A program made the translations under genes and the position numbers. From Oceanobacillus sojae (GTDB lineage: Bacteria > Bacillota > Bacilli > Bacillales > Amphibacillaceae), in contig NZ_LT727812.1 of NCBI RefSeq assembly GCF_900162665.1, positions 638,865 to 702,864 on the forward strand: 64,000 nucleotides of DNA, in the 5' to 3' direction. The notes below the pieces were generated by a model. The model ran no database searches. It was not told the origin of the DNA and saw only the letters and a program-made list of their open reading frames with translations. Below, piece after piece: positions 18,176 through 27,263 of this stretch; position 1 is the stretch's first letter, and each line of letters begins with the position of its first letter.

Positions 18176-18271
18176 ATTTAAATATTTTTGCAAAGCTCTA
18201 CAACAGGAATAAGATATTAAAAACAGGAAATCAATAATAGATTATTCATGAAGCCTTCATTATAAATACTT

Positions 18272-19270
18272 TTAAGAATTTGTTGATTCTCCCCCGTCTA
18301 CATGGAGCACTTGCCCGGTTACATGTCTGGAATCATCAGATGCCAGATAAACAAAAGTCGGTGCCACTTCAAAAGGCTGAGCCATACGATTAAATAAATT
18401 CCCTCCGGTCAGAGCATTTTCATCCGCAGAAAAGCTTGCCGGGATAAGCGGCGTCCAAATTCGTCCGGGAGCAATGGCATTAACCCGAATCTGACGTTTG
18501 GCAATATTTTTTGCCAGGGAACGCGTCCATCCGACAACAGCTGCTTTTGTAGCTGCATAATCCATTAATAAAGGCTCTCCCGCGTATGCAACAACAGAGG
18601 ACGTTCCAATAATGGAACTTCCCGCTTTTAAATGAGGCAATGCAGCTCTGGTTGTGTAAAAGTGAGAATAAATATTCAATTTAAAGGTTTGATCAAATTG
18701 TTCATCTGTAATTTCAGTTACGTCATTTTGCTGAAATTGGATGCCAACATGGTTACATAAAATATCCAATTTATTAAACCTTTCAATTGTTTTTAAAACA
18801 ATATGTTCGCACTGCCTTTTTTCACGCAGATCTCCGGGCAGTAATAAGCATTCCTGACCGAGTTCTTCTATTCTTCTTTTTGTCCGGTCAGCATCCTCAT
18901 GTTCATTTAAATAAGCAATTGCAACGTTCGCTCCTTCCTTCGCAAAAGCAATTGCCGCAGCAGCTCCCATCCCGCTGTCTCCGCCGGTTATTAATGCAAC
19001 TTTCCCCTTTAATTTTCCACTTCCTTTATAGTTTGGGTTTTCAATAATCGGTTTTGGCACCATTAATCTTTCGAGTCCCGGCTGAACGAGCTGTCTCTGC
19101 TCCGGCTGTGTAAGAGGTACCTCTTCATACTGGGTAATTTTACCGTATATAGGGTAATACGGATAAGGATCTTCTATTTTATTTTCTTCAAACCATTTTT
19201 GATATACTCTGATTTGCTCCAATTCTTCTTCAGTTAACGACGGATCACGATCATTATTTTGGTTCTTCAT
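18272..19270 (-). CDS. SDR-family oxidoreductase (general stress protein 39-like)
   Basis: About 332 residues. A 70-residue N-terminal extension ([31 protein letters not shown]) precedes a classical Rossmann SDR with [33 protein letters not shown] (Ser/Tyr/Lys triad) and the PG segment APGRIWTPL. This extended form matches YdaD/YhdF/YhxC-type proteins of Bacillus. The frame continues to 19336, but AAAGGGGAGGG directs the start to ATG 19270. A perfect sigmaK-type promoter lies 23-51 bases upstream, suggesting production in the mother cell during sporulation. Substrate unknown. Confidence 0.87.
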   Translation of the reverse strand: MKNQNNDRDPSLTEEELEQIRVYQKWFEENKIEDPYPYYPIYGKITQYEEVPLTQPEQRQLVQPGLERLMVPKPIIENPNYKGSGKLKGKVALITGGDSGMGAAAAIAFAKEGANVAIAYLNEHEDADRTKRRIEELGQECLLLPGDLREKRQCEHIVLKTIERFNKLDILCNHVGIQFQQNDVTEITDEQFDQTFKLNIYSHFYTTRAALPHLKAGSSIIGTSSVVAYAGEPLLMDYAATKAAVVGWTRSLAKNIAKRQIRVNAIAPGRIWTPLIPASFSADENALTGGNLFNRMAQPFEVAPTFVYLASDDSRHVTGQVLHVDGGESTNS

Positions 19271-19292
19271 AACGATTTTCCCTCCCCTTTCA

Positions 19293-19321
19293 TAGAATAT
19301 GATTAGGCTTTTGTATATGTG
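19293..19321 (-). promoter_or_regulatory. sigmaK consensus promoter for the SDR gene
   Basis: On the minus strand CACA (19321-19318), exactly 16 bases, then CATATTCTA (19301-19293). This fits mACm-N16-CATAnnnTA at every defined position. Confidence 0.6.
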
Positions 19322-19419
19322 AAGCATAAGCATCATAAATGCCGTTGCAATAATTCAGATTGATTTACCATAGGCCCCTCTTTGCACGATGCCTTGTTTT
19401 AATGGAAGGAGGTACTAAA

Positions 19420-19584
19420 TTGAAATTTGAATTTTATCCGCAGGTTAGACGTTTATTAGAAAATAATGAAGAAGTGCTGGAAATGCATTATTTAAGTTAC
19501 AGCTGGAGTACACCAACAATTAAGATAAGACCGCCATATTACACCGATCCTATATATGAGCCTTTTTATCCGGATATGGATTGA
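19420..19584 (+). CDS. Small acidic/aromatic protein, 54 residues
   Basis: Start TTG has AAGGAGG seven bases ahead, a strong signal for such a small gene; the frame is open from 19360 but that part has no site. The product is rich in Tyr, Pro and Glu (RRLLENNEEVLEMHYLSYSW, then IRPPYYTDPIYEPFYPDMD). It has no signal peptide or membrane segment. A hairpin at 19785-19821 may end its transcript. The gene is divergent from the sigmaK-promoted SDR. I do not recognise the family; a spore-associated role is only a guess from context. Confidence 0.5.
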   Translation: MKFEFYPQVRRLLENNEEVLEMHYLSYSWSTPTIKIRPPYYTDPIYEPFYPDMD

Positions 19585-19962
19585 CCTTTCCATATCTTCG
19601 GAAATAATCATTTAACGAACTAGTATATTGAAAAATCCGGGCGGCAATCAGCAATTCACCTGGGCTTAGCTTACTTTATTAAGTTATATGTCCTTTTCAG
19701 CCTGGTAACACTGCAAACAAACTATATAAAGAGCTGAATGGATGAACTGATCAGCTAAAAAAATAGTTTATTCAAAAGTAAAATGGTGTTACATATCAGA
19801 ACTTTGAACGTATGTAACACCGTTTATTCTTTGTCTCATCATCATGGAGAAATTGTCTGAAAGCCCTCGGTATAAAACAATTCAGATTGGGGTAAGCTCA
19901 GAAGAATATAACCGGATCAGCAAATATCCCGGCAGCAGAGCCTGAATAAAATGCTGCTCCTA
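19585..19962. other. Intergenic region, 378 bases
   Basis: This holds a terminator hairpin at 19785-19830. It also holds a 33-codon frame at about 19844-19945 without a clear binding site, possibly a remnant. Nothing else is recognisable. Confidence 0.45.
19785..19830 (+). terminator. Intrinsic terminator
   Basis: GGTGTTACATA (19785-19795) pairs with TATGTAACACC (19811-19821), then GTTTATTCTTT. Confidence 0.6.
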
Positions 19963-20823
19963 TTACTTTAAATACGGTAAAATGACATCGAGCGCTTTTT
20001 GTACCTCCGCTGCCTGTTTGGCATATAATTTCTTAGCCTCCGGATTATCTGTCTGAAAGGAATATCCCTCCAAATCTGCTTGTATTTTTTTAAGAGATGC
20101 TGCTAACAACGGCCTTTCTTCAACCCTCTTTTTTGTATATTGGTCCTCATATAGATCAACATACATGCTTCCTCGTGAATCAATTTGAGCCAGGAACACA
20201 TCCTTTATACCTCCAGCGCCCTGCTTCTGTATTTCTCCTGTAAGCCATTCCTCTGAGTAACCAATATTCTCTAGGCTTTTTTTCATTATTTTCCCGTCTA
20301 TAATTAAGACAGCCGGACCATGCTCCTGTTCCAGCGGAATCCCTAATGTTTGCGGGGTAACTGGCTGCTGTTCCGTTTTCAACATAATGCTCAGTTCACC
20401 ATTTGTTTCTAAAACAGCCATTTCCACATCAGAAACTTTAAAGGTCCCTTTCTCCCTTAGCAGCATTAATAATTCATTAATTGTCAGTAAATTCTTTTTT
20501 AAATTTTTATCTAACACTTCTCCATTTCGAATGACTATTGTTGCTTTCCCGTCTGTTATTTTTGAAAAAAGCATTGATTTCAAACCCAGATATGCCAGAA
20601 TAATCGGAAAAAAACCCCAAATAGTTAATGACACTAATCCATTAACTATTTTAACGTTTTGATCAACAGACAAAGTTGCCGCTATGGAACCGATAGTGAT
20701 TCCGACACAATAATCAAAAAAAGTGAGCTGTGAAATTTGCTTCTTGCCCATAATCCGTGCCATTAAAAATAATAAAAAGAATGCAGTTATTGAACGGATT
20801 AGAATCAATACAATCTCAGGCAT
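19963..20823 (-). CDS. DUF421 (YetF-family) membrane protein
   Basis: A protein of 286 residues. Three N-terminal membrane helices (about 5-80, including MARIMGKKQISQLTFFDYCVGITIGSIAA) precede the conserved cytoplasmic DUF421 domain: KSMLFSKITDGKATIVIRNGEVLDKNLKKN, then LLREKGTFKVSDVEMAVLETNGELSIML. A C-terminal extension of about 90 residues follows. YetF-like proteins and the related 2Duf protein of Bacillus affect inner-membrane properties and heat resistance of spores. A sigmaF/G-type promoter lies 41-70 bases upstream. A DUF4363 lipoprotein gene is divergent. Start ATG follows a modest AAGGTTGGG site. Confidence 0.88.
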   Translation of the reverse strand: MPEIVLILIRSITAFFLLFLMARIMGKKQISQLTFFDYCVGITIGSIAATLSVDQNVKIVNGLVSLTIWGFFPIILAYLGLKSMLFSKITDGKATIVIRNGEVLDKNLKKNLLTINELLMLLREKGTFKVSDVEMAVLETNGELSIMLKTEQQPVTPQTLGIPLEQEHGPAVLIIDGKIMKKSLENIGYSEEWLTGEIQKQGAGGIKDVFLAQIDSRGSMYVDLYEDQYTKKRVEERPLLAASLKKIQADLEGYSFQTDNPEAKKLYAKQAAEVQKALDVILPYLK

Positions 20824-20863
20824 TATCCAATTCCCAACCTTTCTAAGATACGTAATATATTCG

Positions 20864-20893
20864 TATTATGGGGCAATCTATGTATAACCATTC
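20864..20893 (-). promoter_or_regulatory. sigmaG/sigmaF-type promoter for the DUF421 gene
   Basis: On the minus strand GAATG (20893-20889), 18 bases, then CATAATA (20870-20864). This matches gnATR-N18-cAtnnTA completely and points to forespore expression. Confidence 0.6.
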
Positions 20894-20914
20894 ATAAAAC
20901 AGAAAGGGATTAAA

Positions 20915-21253
20915 ATGAAGAAGATAATAATCTTTTTTACACTTATATTTATCATACTTTCAGGGTGCTCCAATCAAGTTGGCGGTGATCATTTCTTTCA
21001 ACAAATTGATAAGCTTGAACAGGCTATCGAGCAACCTGAATGGAGTAAGATTACGTCTCAGGCCGAAGAATTAAAGAAAATGTATAAGAAGGATAAGTGG
21101 AAAATCCAGCTGGTAGGTGACGAAGATGAATATGAAGGACTGGATGAGAGCATCAGTAATCTGATCGCAGCAGCTAAGGAAGAAGATTCAATAAATACCA
21201 GACTGGAGCTGGCAACGGTTAAGTCTATTTTTGAAGGAATTTATTCATTGTAG
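20915..21253 (+). CDS. DUF4363-family lipoprotein
   Basis: A protein of 112 residues with a lipoprotein signal peptide ending LSGC (Cys18). The mature part is a short helical domain (QQIDKLEQAIEQPEWSKITSQAEELKKMYKKDKWKI, with ELATVKSIFEGIYSL at the end), as in DUF4363 proteins that often sit next to DUF421 genes in Bacillaceae. It would be anchored outside the membrane or, in a spore, in the intermembrane space. ATG follows GAAAGGGA. The partner in function is probably the divergent DUF421 protein, by gene context. Confidence 0.75.
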   Translation: MKKIIIFFTLIFIILSGCSNQVGGDHFFQQIDKLEQAIEQPEWSKITSQAEELKKMYKKDKWKIQLVGDEDEYEGLDESISNLIAAAKEEDSINTRLELATVKSIFEGIYSL

Positions 21254-21356
21254 GTTTATACTGGCATACAAGAAAAGTTAAGTATACAAAAACATGCACA
21301 AAATACCTTCTTATTCTAATAAGAATCGAGCTATTACTAAGATCAATGAGACCTGA

Positions 21357-21381
21357 ATAAAAAAGCCCCTCACCAGGGGCA
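21357..21381 (-). terminator. Terminator of the CotF-like gene
   Basis: On the minus strand a GCCCCTGGTGAGGGGC hairpin (21380-21365) is followed by TTTTTT. Confidence 0.85.
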
Positions 21382-21387
21382 CATTCT

Positions 21388-22014
21388 TTAATGGAAAGGT
21401 GGATTGTTGGATTGAAGCACAGCGGGTGCATACCCCTCTTGCATCTGCATCATATCTTGTGCTGCAAGTTGTGGTACTTGATAGTATCCATGTTTATTTT
21501 GATACAAAGAAATTTCATAAGCCATCTCAATACAGTTTGGAATAGAGTCTGCAAGAACTCTTCTTACAACAGGATTCGTTGTTTCCAGTGCTGCTCCGGC
21601 TTTGGCTGGTGCACTTGCTTTAACAGCGCTTAACATACTGAGAGATATCGCTTCATCATTTATTTCTGCAGGTGCTTGCATCGGTTTTTGTGGCTGGGCA
21701 GCTGTTAACCCGTAGGTGAACTGGTTATTCTGCTTCATTTTATAACTTTGTGTCGGCTTTGAAGGAGGCTGTCCTGTTTTAAAACATTCTAAAGTAATGT
21801 TATATTCCTCTTGCATAAATGTTTTTTGACGCTCTAAAATATCGCGAAGCTCTGGGTCGCTTATATGCTCATTTAACATCGTATAAGTGTTCATTGTATT
21901 AATTGCCCCAGATAATACCTCATGAACGTCAAACATTTCATGTCCACCATGGTTCATTTGCGGCGGCACAGCTTTTGCATTCATTTGTTGGTTTTGCATT
22001 TGATTATTTTCCAT
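21388..22014 (-). CDS. CotF-family spore coat protein
   Basis: A protein of 208 residues. The N-terminus is rich in Gln, Asn and Met (about 1-25). A CotF/ferritin-like helical region follows (DVHEVLSGAINTMNTYTMLNEH, RDILERQKTFMQEEYN). It is then broken by a Gln/Pro linker (about 75-115), with the second helical half ending NPVVRRVLADSIPNCIEMAYEISLYQNKHGYYQVP. CotF-type proteins sit in the inner spore coat. ATG follows AGGAGGATTTT, and a strong terminator follows directly. A DUF3231 gene lies upstream in the same direction, 110 bases away. Confidence 0.83.
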   Translation of the reverse strand: MENNQMQNQQMNAKAVPPQMNHGGHEMFDVHEVLSGAINTMNTYTMLNEHISDPELRDILERQKTFMQEEYNITLECFKTGQPPSKPTQSYKMKQNNQFTYGLTAAQPQKPMQAPAEINDEAISLSMLSAVKASAPAKAGAALETTNPVVRRVLADSIPNCIEMAYEISLYQNKHGYYQVPQLAAQDMMQMQEGYAPAVLQSNNPPFH

Positions 22015-22124
22015 AAAATCCTCCTAGTTCCTTTTCCTTCAATAATATGGTGCTAAAATAATGGTCAAATATACGCTTTTTTGAAAAGGTTCTAGAATTT
22101 ACAAAAGGAAATTGATTTTGTTGT

Positions 22125-23108
22125 TCAAACTTCCATTTTCGGCGGCTCCTCCATCCAGCCATTATTGAGCATAATCGTTAGCCCTTCTCTTGCGTATTGA
22201 TAGATATCTTTAGCCTTTATTCCAAGACTCGCATTCAAATCATTACGCATACTGAAATTAGCACCAAAGCTTTGGGCTCCAAGAGATACGTTACAAAAAA
22301 AGAAGGTAGTCATCATCATGAGTTTATCTGAAAAAGGTGCGGACATTGAACTTGTCACAGTGCCTCCAGGGGTAGCTGGTGATTGAATATCATCCCGTAG
22401 AAGGATTTCCCCAGTTTCATTTAAAATTTCTTTTGAAAGTTCCTTCCCTTTTGTAAAATATTTTTGGACTTCTTTATTCTTGGCACATTGTGCAAAACCT
22501 GCCATCAATTGCATACCGGTAATATTAACCTCGATATTTTGATAAAGATATGAAAACTCTACCGTATTCAGGACTCGTTTATTGCCAAAAATATTTGTCC
22601 CTTTTGTGTAATTTTTGTCCGTAATGTAATCAACCGACTTTGGCATAGAGATATAATTTGGACGGGGAAGAAGCCCTTCCTCCAGTAAATATTGAGTGAA
22701 ATGATTATAATAGGCCTGCGAAATATGAATAATATCCATATAAAGCTTAATAATATCTTCACGGTAAGAAACGGTTATATGGAGAGCATACATAGACAGG
22801 CTGAGCTTTTTTAATATTCGGCAAAACATAATATCAAAACCATTCTCGTATAACCTGGGCGCTTCCAAATTCACATCTTCATGAGTAAATCCTTTGGGAG
22901 CTGCTGCGCCTTCCGCTTGAATCATCGATTGCATTTCTTCGACTTTGGGATGGAGTTTTTTCCATAACCCTGACATTAGATTTCGGGCTTTTTCATTCTC
23001 TGCTGTCTCAATAAAATATTCCAAATATCTCAGAATTAATGTTTTCTTCTGGTACGTCATCCATAGAGCACCGAGTTCTGATGAAGTCATTTTAGGTTTT
23101 TTGGGCAT
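22125..23108 (-). CDS. DUF3231-family protein
   Basis: A protein of 327 residues made of two similar all-helical halves (about 5-165 and 175-325), each ferritin-like in pattern. The first carries LGALWMTYQKKTLILRYLEYFIETAEN and the second VEFSYLYQNIEVNITGMQLMAGFAQCAKNKEV. DUF3231 proteins are common in sporulating Bacillaceae, often in several copies; their biochemical role is not established. ATG follows GGGAGGCAAAGCGCTA. A sigmaG-like promoter lies 42-70 bases upstream, fitting forespore expression. No metal ligand set can be claimed. Confidence 0.82.
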   Translation of the reverse strand: MPKKPKMTSSELGALWMTYQKKTLILRYLEYFIETAENEKARNLMSGLWKKLHPKVEEMQSMIQAEGAAAPKGFTHEDVNLEAPRLYENGFDIMFCRILKKLSLSMYALHITVSYREDIIKLYMDIIHISQAYYNHFTQYLLEEGLLPRPNYISMPKSVDYITDKNYTKGTNIFGNKRVLNTVEFSYLYQNIEVNITGMQLMAGFAQCAKNKEVQKYFTKGKELSKEILNETGEILLRDDIQSPATPGGTVTSSMSAPFSDKLMMMTTFFFCNVSLGAQSFGANFSMRNDLNASLGIKAKDIYQYAREGLTIMLNNGWMEEPPKMEV

Positions 23109-23149
23109 TAGCGCTTTGCCTCCCTATATTTATTATTCACTTTAAAAAG

Positions 23150-23178
23150 TAGTATTAGTTTTTTTAATGAATGTATAC
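23150..23178 (-). promoter_or_regulatory. Possible sigmaG-type promoter for the DUF3231 gene
   Basis: On the minus strand GTATA (23178-23174), 17 bases, then AATACTA (23156-23150), close to gnATR-N17/18-cAtnnTA. Confidence 0.4.
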
Positions 23179-23237
23179 ATAGCGCTGCACTAAAAAATCA
23201 TAGGATATTAGCGCCATGATAAAGTCTCTATCTATAA

Positions 23238-23272
23238 TAAAAAAAGAGCATTTTTAAAATGCCCTTTTTTTC
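23238..23272. terminator. Terminator of the catalase gene
   Basis: GAGCATTTT and AAAATGCCC arms (23246-23264) are flanked by A and T runs, so it can work in either direction. Confidence 0.7.
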
Positions 23273-23274
23273 TA

Positions 23275-25335
23275 TTATGTTCTATTCCAAAAACGTTGTT
23301 TTGCAATGGCTGAGACAAATTCCTCCCCAAAGTTTTGATTATTAGCAGCAAAAACAACACCAGCTAAATTATTGCCATCTGACGCTTGGATGTAAGACTC
23401 TCCGGTAGAGGCAACGCCAATTGGTTTGTAATGTTTATAGGCTATATGCAGATATTCTATTACTTCCGAGTCAAATTTTGTTTGATTTGCGGAGCTCCCG
23501 CCTACAATGTAAAGGGAGTCAACGAGATAAGGGCTTGTTGTAAGAAAGGTTTTGTCAACTTTAAGTTTTGTGCCGTCAGCACCGGTAACTGTCCCAAGAT
23601 TTTTACTTACAATTTCAATAAAAATCCCTTCTTGCTTTAATATATGAAGCGTATTTGTTACTTCATTGCCGAAACCATCGCCAATCAGTACCCCTACTTT
23701 CTGCGTATATGCGTAACGAGGAGTATTGCTTTGACTGAGAGAAGGATAGCTTGTAGATACTGGAACATTGGTCCCGCTTGGGCGATTGACACCAATGTTA
23801 TCAGCAACAATAGAAGCCATCTCTTTATCAACATGAACCAGCTGCTTATCAACCATTTGCTGTCGGACAGATTTGCTTTTCACCTTTCCAATCTGATAAC
23901 TTAGCCCCTCAATCGTATGTTGCTTTTCGATAGGCGTCAAACTATTCCAAAAAATCCTCGGCTGCGAATAATAATCTTTGAACGAGTCACTTCTGGCTCT
24001 AATTTTATAGCCATCTACTTTCCCCGGGTAATCTTTGTAGCCGCCTTCTTCCGGAGGTACCGTGTATGGGGTGTTATTTGCCAGCGAATTTTCATGATAA
24101 TTTACCTTATCCACATCGATACGTTGCCTCATAAAACCGCGCCGCTGATTATTATGAAACGGACAGATTGGCCTATTAATCGGTAATTCAACATAATTGG
24201 AGCTGCCAAGTCTATGCTGCTGTGTATCTCTATATGCCATTAATCTTCCCTGTAGAACGGGGTCATTGGAAAAATCAATTCCCGGAACAACATTTGCAGG
24301 ATTAAATGCGACTTGTTCTGACTCTGTAAAGTAGTTATCAATATTTCTATTTAACGTTAATTTACCGATCATTTGTACCGGCACAAGCTCCTCTGGCCAA
24401 AACTTGGAAGGATCAAGCACATCGAAATCAAATTTAAACTCATCCTCCATCGGGATTAATTGTACGCCCAGCTCATATTCTGGATAAGCTCCTTTATCGA
24501 TGGCCTCCCGAAGATCCTTTCTATGAAAGTCAGGGTCGAGCCCTCCAATTTTAAGTGCTTCATCCTGCAGCAGGGAGTGCACTCCAAGAACCGGCTTCCA
24601 TACGTATCTTACAAAAGTTGCAATATCTTGTTCATTAACAAACAGGTACGTATTAATGGACCATGACTCCATCATTCGATAGCTTCTTAAAATGCCTCGG
24701 TCGGACATAATCCACAGCACCATATGGAGTGCTTCATCGTTATTAGCAACATAATCCCAAAAACGGTCATGAGCCCCGCTTGCGGTTGGTATATCATCAG
24801 CTTGCTTAGCCTGGTAAGCATGCATTGCATCCGGAAACTTCATCGCGTCTTGGTTAATTAATACGGGCATTGCAATCGTCGTCAGGTCGACATTTCCTTC
24901 TTCGGTATAAAGCTTGACACCTTTGCAGCGTAAATCTCTTGCAGTATCATAAGATCCTTTAGCTCCTTGCACTGTAGAAAAACGAACGGTTAAGGGCGTC
25001 TTTTTACCCGCTTCCTGTAAAAAGCCGGCTTTTGTCACATGCTTCATGGATTGATAACATTCAAATTCACCATGTGCACTATAACCTCTCGCATGAACCA
25101 CTCTTTCAGGTATTTCTTCATGGACAAAATGCGACATTTTTTCAAAGAAATCATAATCTTGCCGTAAGCTGGGGCCGCGTATGCCGGCTTTTAATTGGTC
25201 CTGGTCCTGTGACCTTTTTTTCCCTTCCTGGGTCGTCATTGGCTCTCCGGAATCCCGTACACGAAACTGATCTAGTTGATCTTGTTTAGCATCTCTATTA
25301 TCAGGATGTTGATTTCTTGATGATTTCTCATCCAT
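23275..25335 (-). CDS. katE: Large-subunit (clade 2) catalase, KatE type
   Basis: A protein of 686 residues, the length of B. subtilis KatE. An N-terminal polar extension (1-60) precedes the catalase core. The catalytic His is in RVVHARGYSAHGEFE, the distal Asn in NQDAMKFPD, and the proximal heme Tyr in RLMAYRDTQQHRLG. A C-terminal class I glutamine amidotransferase/DJ-1-like domain (about 545-686: KVGVLIGDGFGNEV, VDSLYIVGGSSANQ) is typical of clade 2. The distal segment reads ARGYSAHGEF where the common form is ARGSGAHGYF. It degrades hydrogen peroxide in the cytoplasm. I could not find a convincing sigmaB promoter, so its regulation is open. Confidence 0.92.
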   Translation of the reverse strand: MDEKSSRNQHPDNRDAKQDQLDQFRVRDSGEPMTTQEGKKRSQDQDQLKAGIRGPSLRQDYDFFEKMSHFVHEEIPERVVHARGYSAHGEFECYQSMKHVTKAGFLQEAGKKTPLTVRFSTVQGAKGSYDTARDLRCKGVKLYTEEGNVDLTTIAMPVLINQDAMKFPDAMHAYQAKQADDIPTASGAHDRFWDYVANNDEALHMVLWIMSDRGILRSYRMMESWSINTYLFVNEQDIATFVRYVWKPVLGVHSLLQDEALKIGGLDPDFHRKDLREAIDKGAYPEYELGVQLIPMEDEFKFDFDVLDPSKFWPEELVPVQMIGKLTLNRNIDNYFTESEQVAFNPANVVPGIDFSNDPVLQGRLMAYRDTQQHRLGSSNYVELPINRPICPFHNNQRRGFMRQRIDVDKVNYHENSLANNTPYTVPPEEGGYKDYPGKVDGYKIRARSDSFKDYYSQPRIFWNSLTPIEKQHTIEGLSYQIGKVKSKSVRQQMVDKQLVHVDKEMASIVADNIGVNRPSGTNVPVSTSYPSLSQSNTPRYAYTQKVGVLIGDGFGNEVTNTLHILKQEGIFIEIVSKNLGTVTGADGTKLKVDKTFLTTSPYLVDSLYIVGGSSANQTKFDSEVIEYLHIAYKHYKPIGVASTGESYIQASDGNNLAGVVFAANNQNFGEEFVSAIAKQRFWNRT

Positions 25336-25525
25336 GTAATCACCCTTTCGAACGTTTAGATATACATACCATTTCTATATTTACGCTTTTGTGCTTAAAT
25401 TAGAACATTACTTTTATTAAAGCGTGAAATTCTCAATCATGAATTGCCTTAAAACAGATTATATATTTGGGTCATTGAACTAAAAGATATATTAGAACGC
25501 CTGCTAAACGCTAAAAGGAGGCGCG

Positions 25526-25690
25526 ATGGTGTACGTTACTTTGTTTGCCTTATCAACGGAACGTAATTCCCTGACAGAGTTTTTTATATTTATGCAAACA
25601 AGAAAACCTTCCTGTCCTCCAAAGTATAGCTATCCCGGCATAATTTTTCAGCCATTTCATATAGTATTAGGAATCTATAGGAGGAGGTAA
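25526..25690 (+). CDS. Possible 54-residue leader gene of the amidase operon
   Basis: ATG follows AAGGAGG with a short spacer. The frame stays open for 54 codons and its stop lies in the ribosome-binding site of the next gene. The product is rich in Phe, Tyr and Pro, with a basic end (IYRRR). It has no known relatives that I recognise. Position and binding site support translation; the absence of a known family keeps confidence low. Confidence 0.38.
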   Translation: MVYVTLFALSTERNSLTEFFIFMQTRKPSCPPKYSYPGIIFQPFHIVLGIYRRR

Positions 25691-25695
25691 TTTAG

Positions 25696-25881
25696 ATGGA
25701 TGATGCAAACTTTATAAGGCAGGGGTTACATTTACAGGGTTTGCCGTTTTGCGAGACAGATATTCCATATATCTTGCAGATACGCTGCACGATGACATTA
25801 TCACAAAACGCACTTTCCGCATTTCCATATTTAAATATGGAGACACCTATTACAATTGTTGACAAGGAATTACTGACATGA
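25696..25881 (+). CDS. Small GatC/AtzG-like partner of the amidase
   Basis: A protein of 61 residues with a strong AGGAGGAGG site. Its stop overlaps the amidase start in an ATGA, showing translational coupling. The pattern (DDANFIRQGLHLQGLPF, then LSQNALSAFPYLNMETPITI) resembles the small GatC-like or AtzG/DUF4089 subunits that wrap around amidase-signature enzymes. Identity is too low to be certain by eye. If right, the two products form a heteromeric amidase; if not, it is a lineage-specific small protein. Confidence 0.55.
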   Translation: MDDANFIRQGLHLQGLPFCETDIPYILQIRCTMTLSQNALSAFPYLNMETPITIVDKELLT

Positions 25882-27263
25882 CGGACATATCCTTCTTAAC
25901 TGCTACAGAGCTCGGCCCGTTGCTCAAGTCACGCCAGCTGTCCCCCATAGAATTGACAAAACACCTGTTGAATCGAATCAATACATTCGATTCAATGCTC
26001 AGAACGTATATTACACCCCTCCATGATTCAGCTCTGAAACAAGCAAAAGAAGCAGAAGAAAATATTATGCGCGGGAATTATATAGGCCCACTCCATGGAA
26101 TCCCAATTGGGGTCAAAGACAATTACTACACAAAAGGAATACGGACTACTGCTGGTTCCAAACTTTTTATAAATTTTATTCCTAAAGAAAATGCGACAAC
26201 CGTAGATAAATTGTTAAATGCAGGCGGTATTATGCTGGGAAAACAAAATTTGCATGAACTTGCAGCTGGATCAACTGGTACAAATCCATTCTTTGGTAAT
26301 ACACGAAACCCATGGAATATCCAGTACATGCCAGGTGGATCAAGCGGCGGCGGAACTGCTTCCTTAGCAGCTGGTCTGGCAATACTTGCAACTGGATCGG
26401 ACACATTTGGGTCCATACGTTTACCCGCTTCTATGTGCGGTGTATACGGTTTAAAAACAACCTATGGATTAGTCAGTACGCATGGAATTTTTCCTACAGC
26501 TATGTCTTTAGATACTGCCGGTCCAATGGCAAGATCGGTTTCTGATTTGGCATTAATGCTTCATTATATGGCAGGTTTTGATGCCAATGATCCTGTAAGC
26601 CTGGATGCACCAGTTCCGAATTATATGGCAGATCTAAATAAGGGGATCAAGGGAATCAAAATCGGCCTCCCTGCTTACTTTCTCCAAGACCTGGCTCCGG
26701 ATGTAGAAAGCCTTTTTAAAGGTGCTATGGAAACACTCCAATATTTAGGAGCTGAAGTAGTGGATGTAGAGATTCCTGAATTAACTTTGTCAACCTTTTC
26801 CGGTTATACGATAGCGGCCGGAGAAGCATCAGCTTTGCATCATAAATGGCTACAGACACATTCAAGCGATTATTCTGCGGACATACGGAGTTTCTTTCTG
26901 GCCGGTGCATTAACCGACACACCGCAATATCTGCAGGCTCAACAAGCCCGAAGAAAACTGGTTAAAGGTTTTCAGGAAGCTTTTAAGCATGTTGATTTAT
27001 TGCTCGGTCCAACCATACCGATTACCCCTCAAATCTATAGTGAACAATGGGTAAAGCAAAACTTAGAAGTTATTAGGAGTTGTCTGCCATTTACTGTTCC
27101 GGCTAATTTAACCGGTACCCCAAGCCTGGCCGTTCCAATGGGATTGGATAGTGAAAATCTTCCGGTTGGTATGCAATTTATCGGGACACCTCTCTCTGAA
27201 AAATTGTTATTACAGGCAGGCAAGGCCTGGGAAAGTACCATGCCGTTACGCTTTCGTGCTTAG
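25878..27263 (+). CDS. Amidase-signature family hydrolase
   Basis: A protein of 461 residues with the Ser-cisSer-Lys triad. Lys80 is in PIGVKDNYYTKG, the cis-Ser in GGSSGGG (S155/S156), and the nucleophile Ser179 in FGSIRLPAS. Such enzymes hydrolyse amides, from glutamine in tRNA amidation to nitrile- or herbicide-derived amides. The full GatAB context is absent, so this is not the tRNA amidotransferase GatA. The start codon lies in the ATGA overlap with a GatC-like small gene. Substrate unknown. Confidence 0.88.
   Translation: MTDISFLTATELGPLLKSRQLSPIELTKHLLNRINTFDSMLRTYITPLHDSALKQAKEAEENIMRGNYIGPLHGIPIGVKDNYYTKGIRTTAGSKLFINFIPKENATTVDKLLNAGGIMLGKQNLHELAAGSTGTNPFFGNTRNPWNIQYMPGGSSGGGTASLAAGLAILATGSDTFGSIRLPASMCGVYGLKTTYGLVSTHGIFPTAMSLDTAGPMARSVSDLALMLHYMAGFDANDPVSLDAPVPNYMADLNKGIKGIKIGLPAYFLQDLAPDVESLFKGAMETLQYLGAEVVDVEIPELTLSTFSGYTIAAGEASALHHKWLQTHSSDYSADIRSFFLAGALTDTPQYLQAQQARRKLVKGFQEAFKHVDLLLGPTIPITPQIYSEQWVKQNLEVIRSCLPFTVPANLTGTPSLAVPMGLDSENLPVGMQFIGTPLSEKLLLQAGKAWESTMPLRFRA

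Larger units (their letters stand above)
17544..18271. other. Intergenic region, 728 bases
   Basis: This holds an inverted repeat (TTAGCTGT at 17626-17633, ACAGCTAA at 17643-17650) upstream of the DUF2642-like pair, a 51-codon open remnant without a start codon (17829-17984), and a repeat element near 18095-18175. No complete gene is seen. Confidence 0.55.

Noticed and set aside
25336-25480. sigmaB promoter for katE
   Set aside because: A GGTAT-like -10 is present, but no GTTTAA-like box at the right distance could be found.
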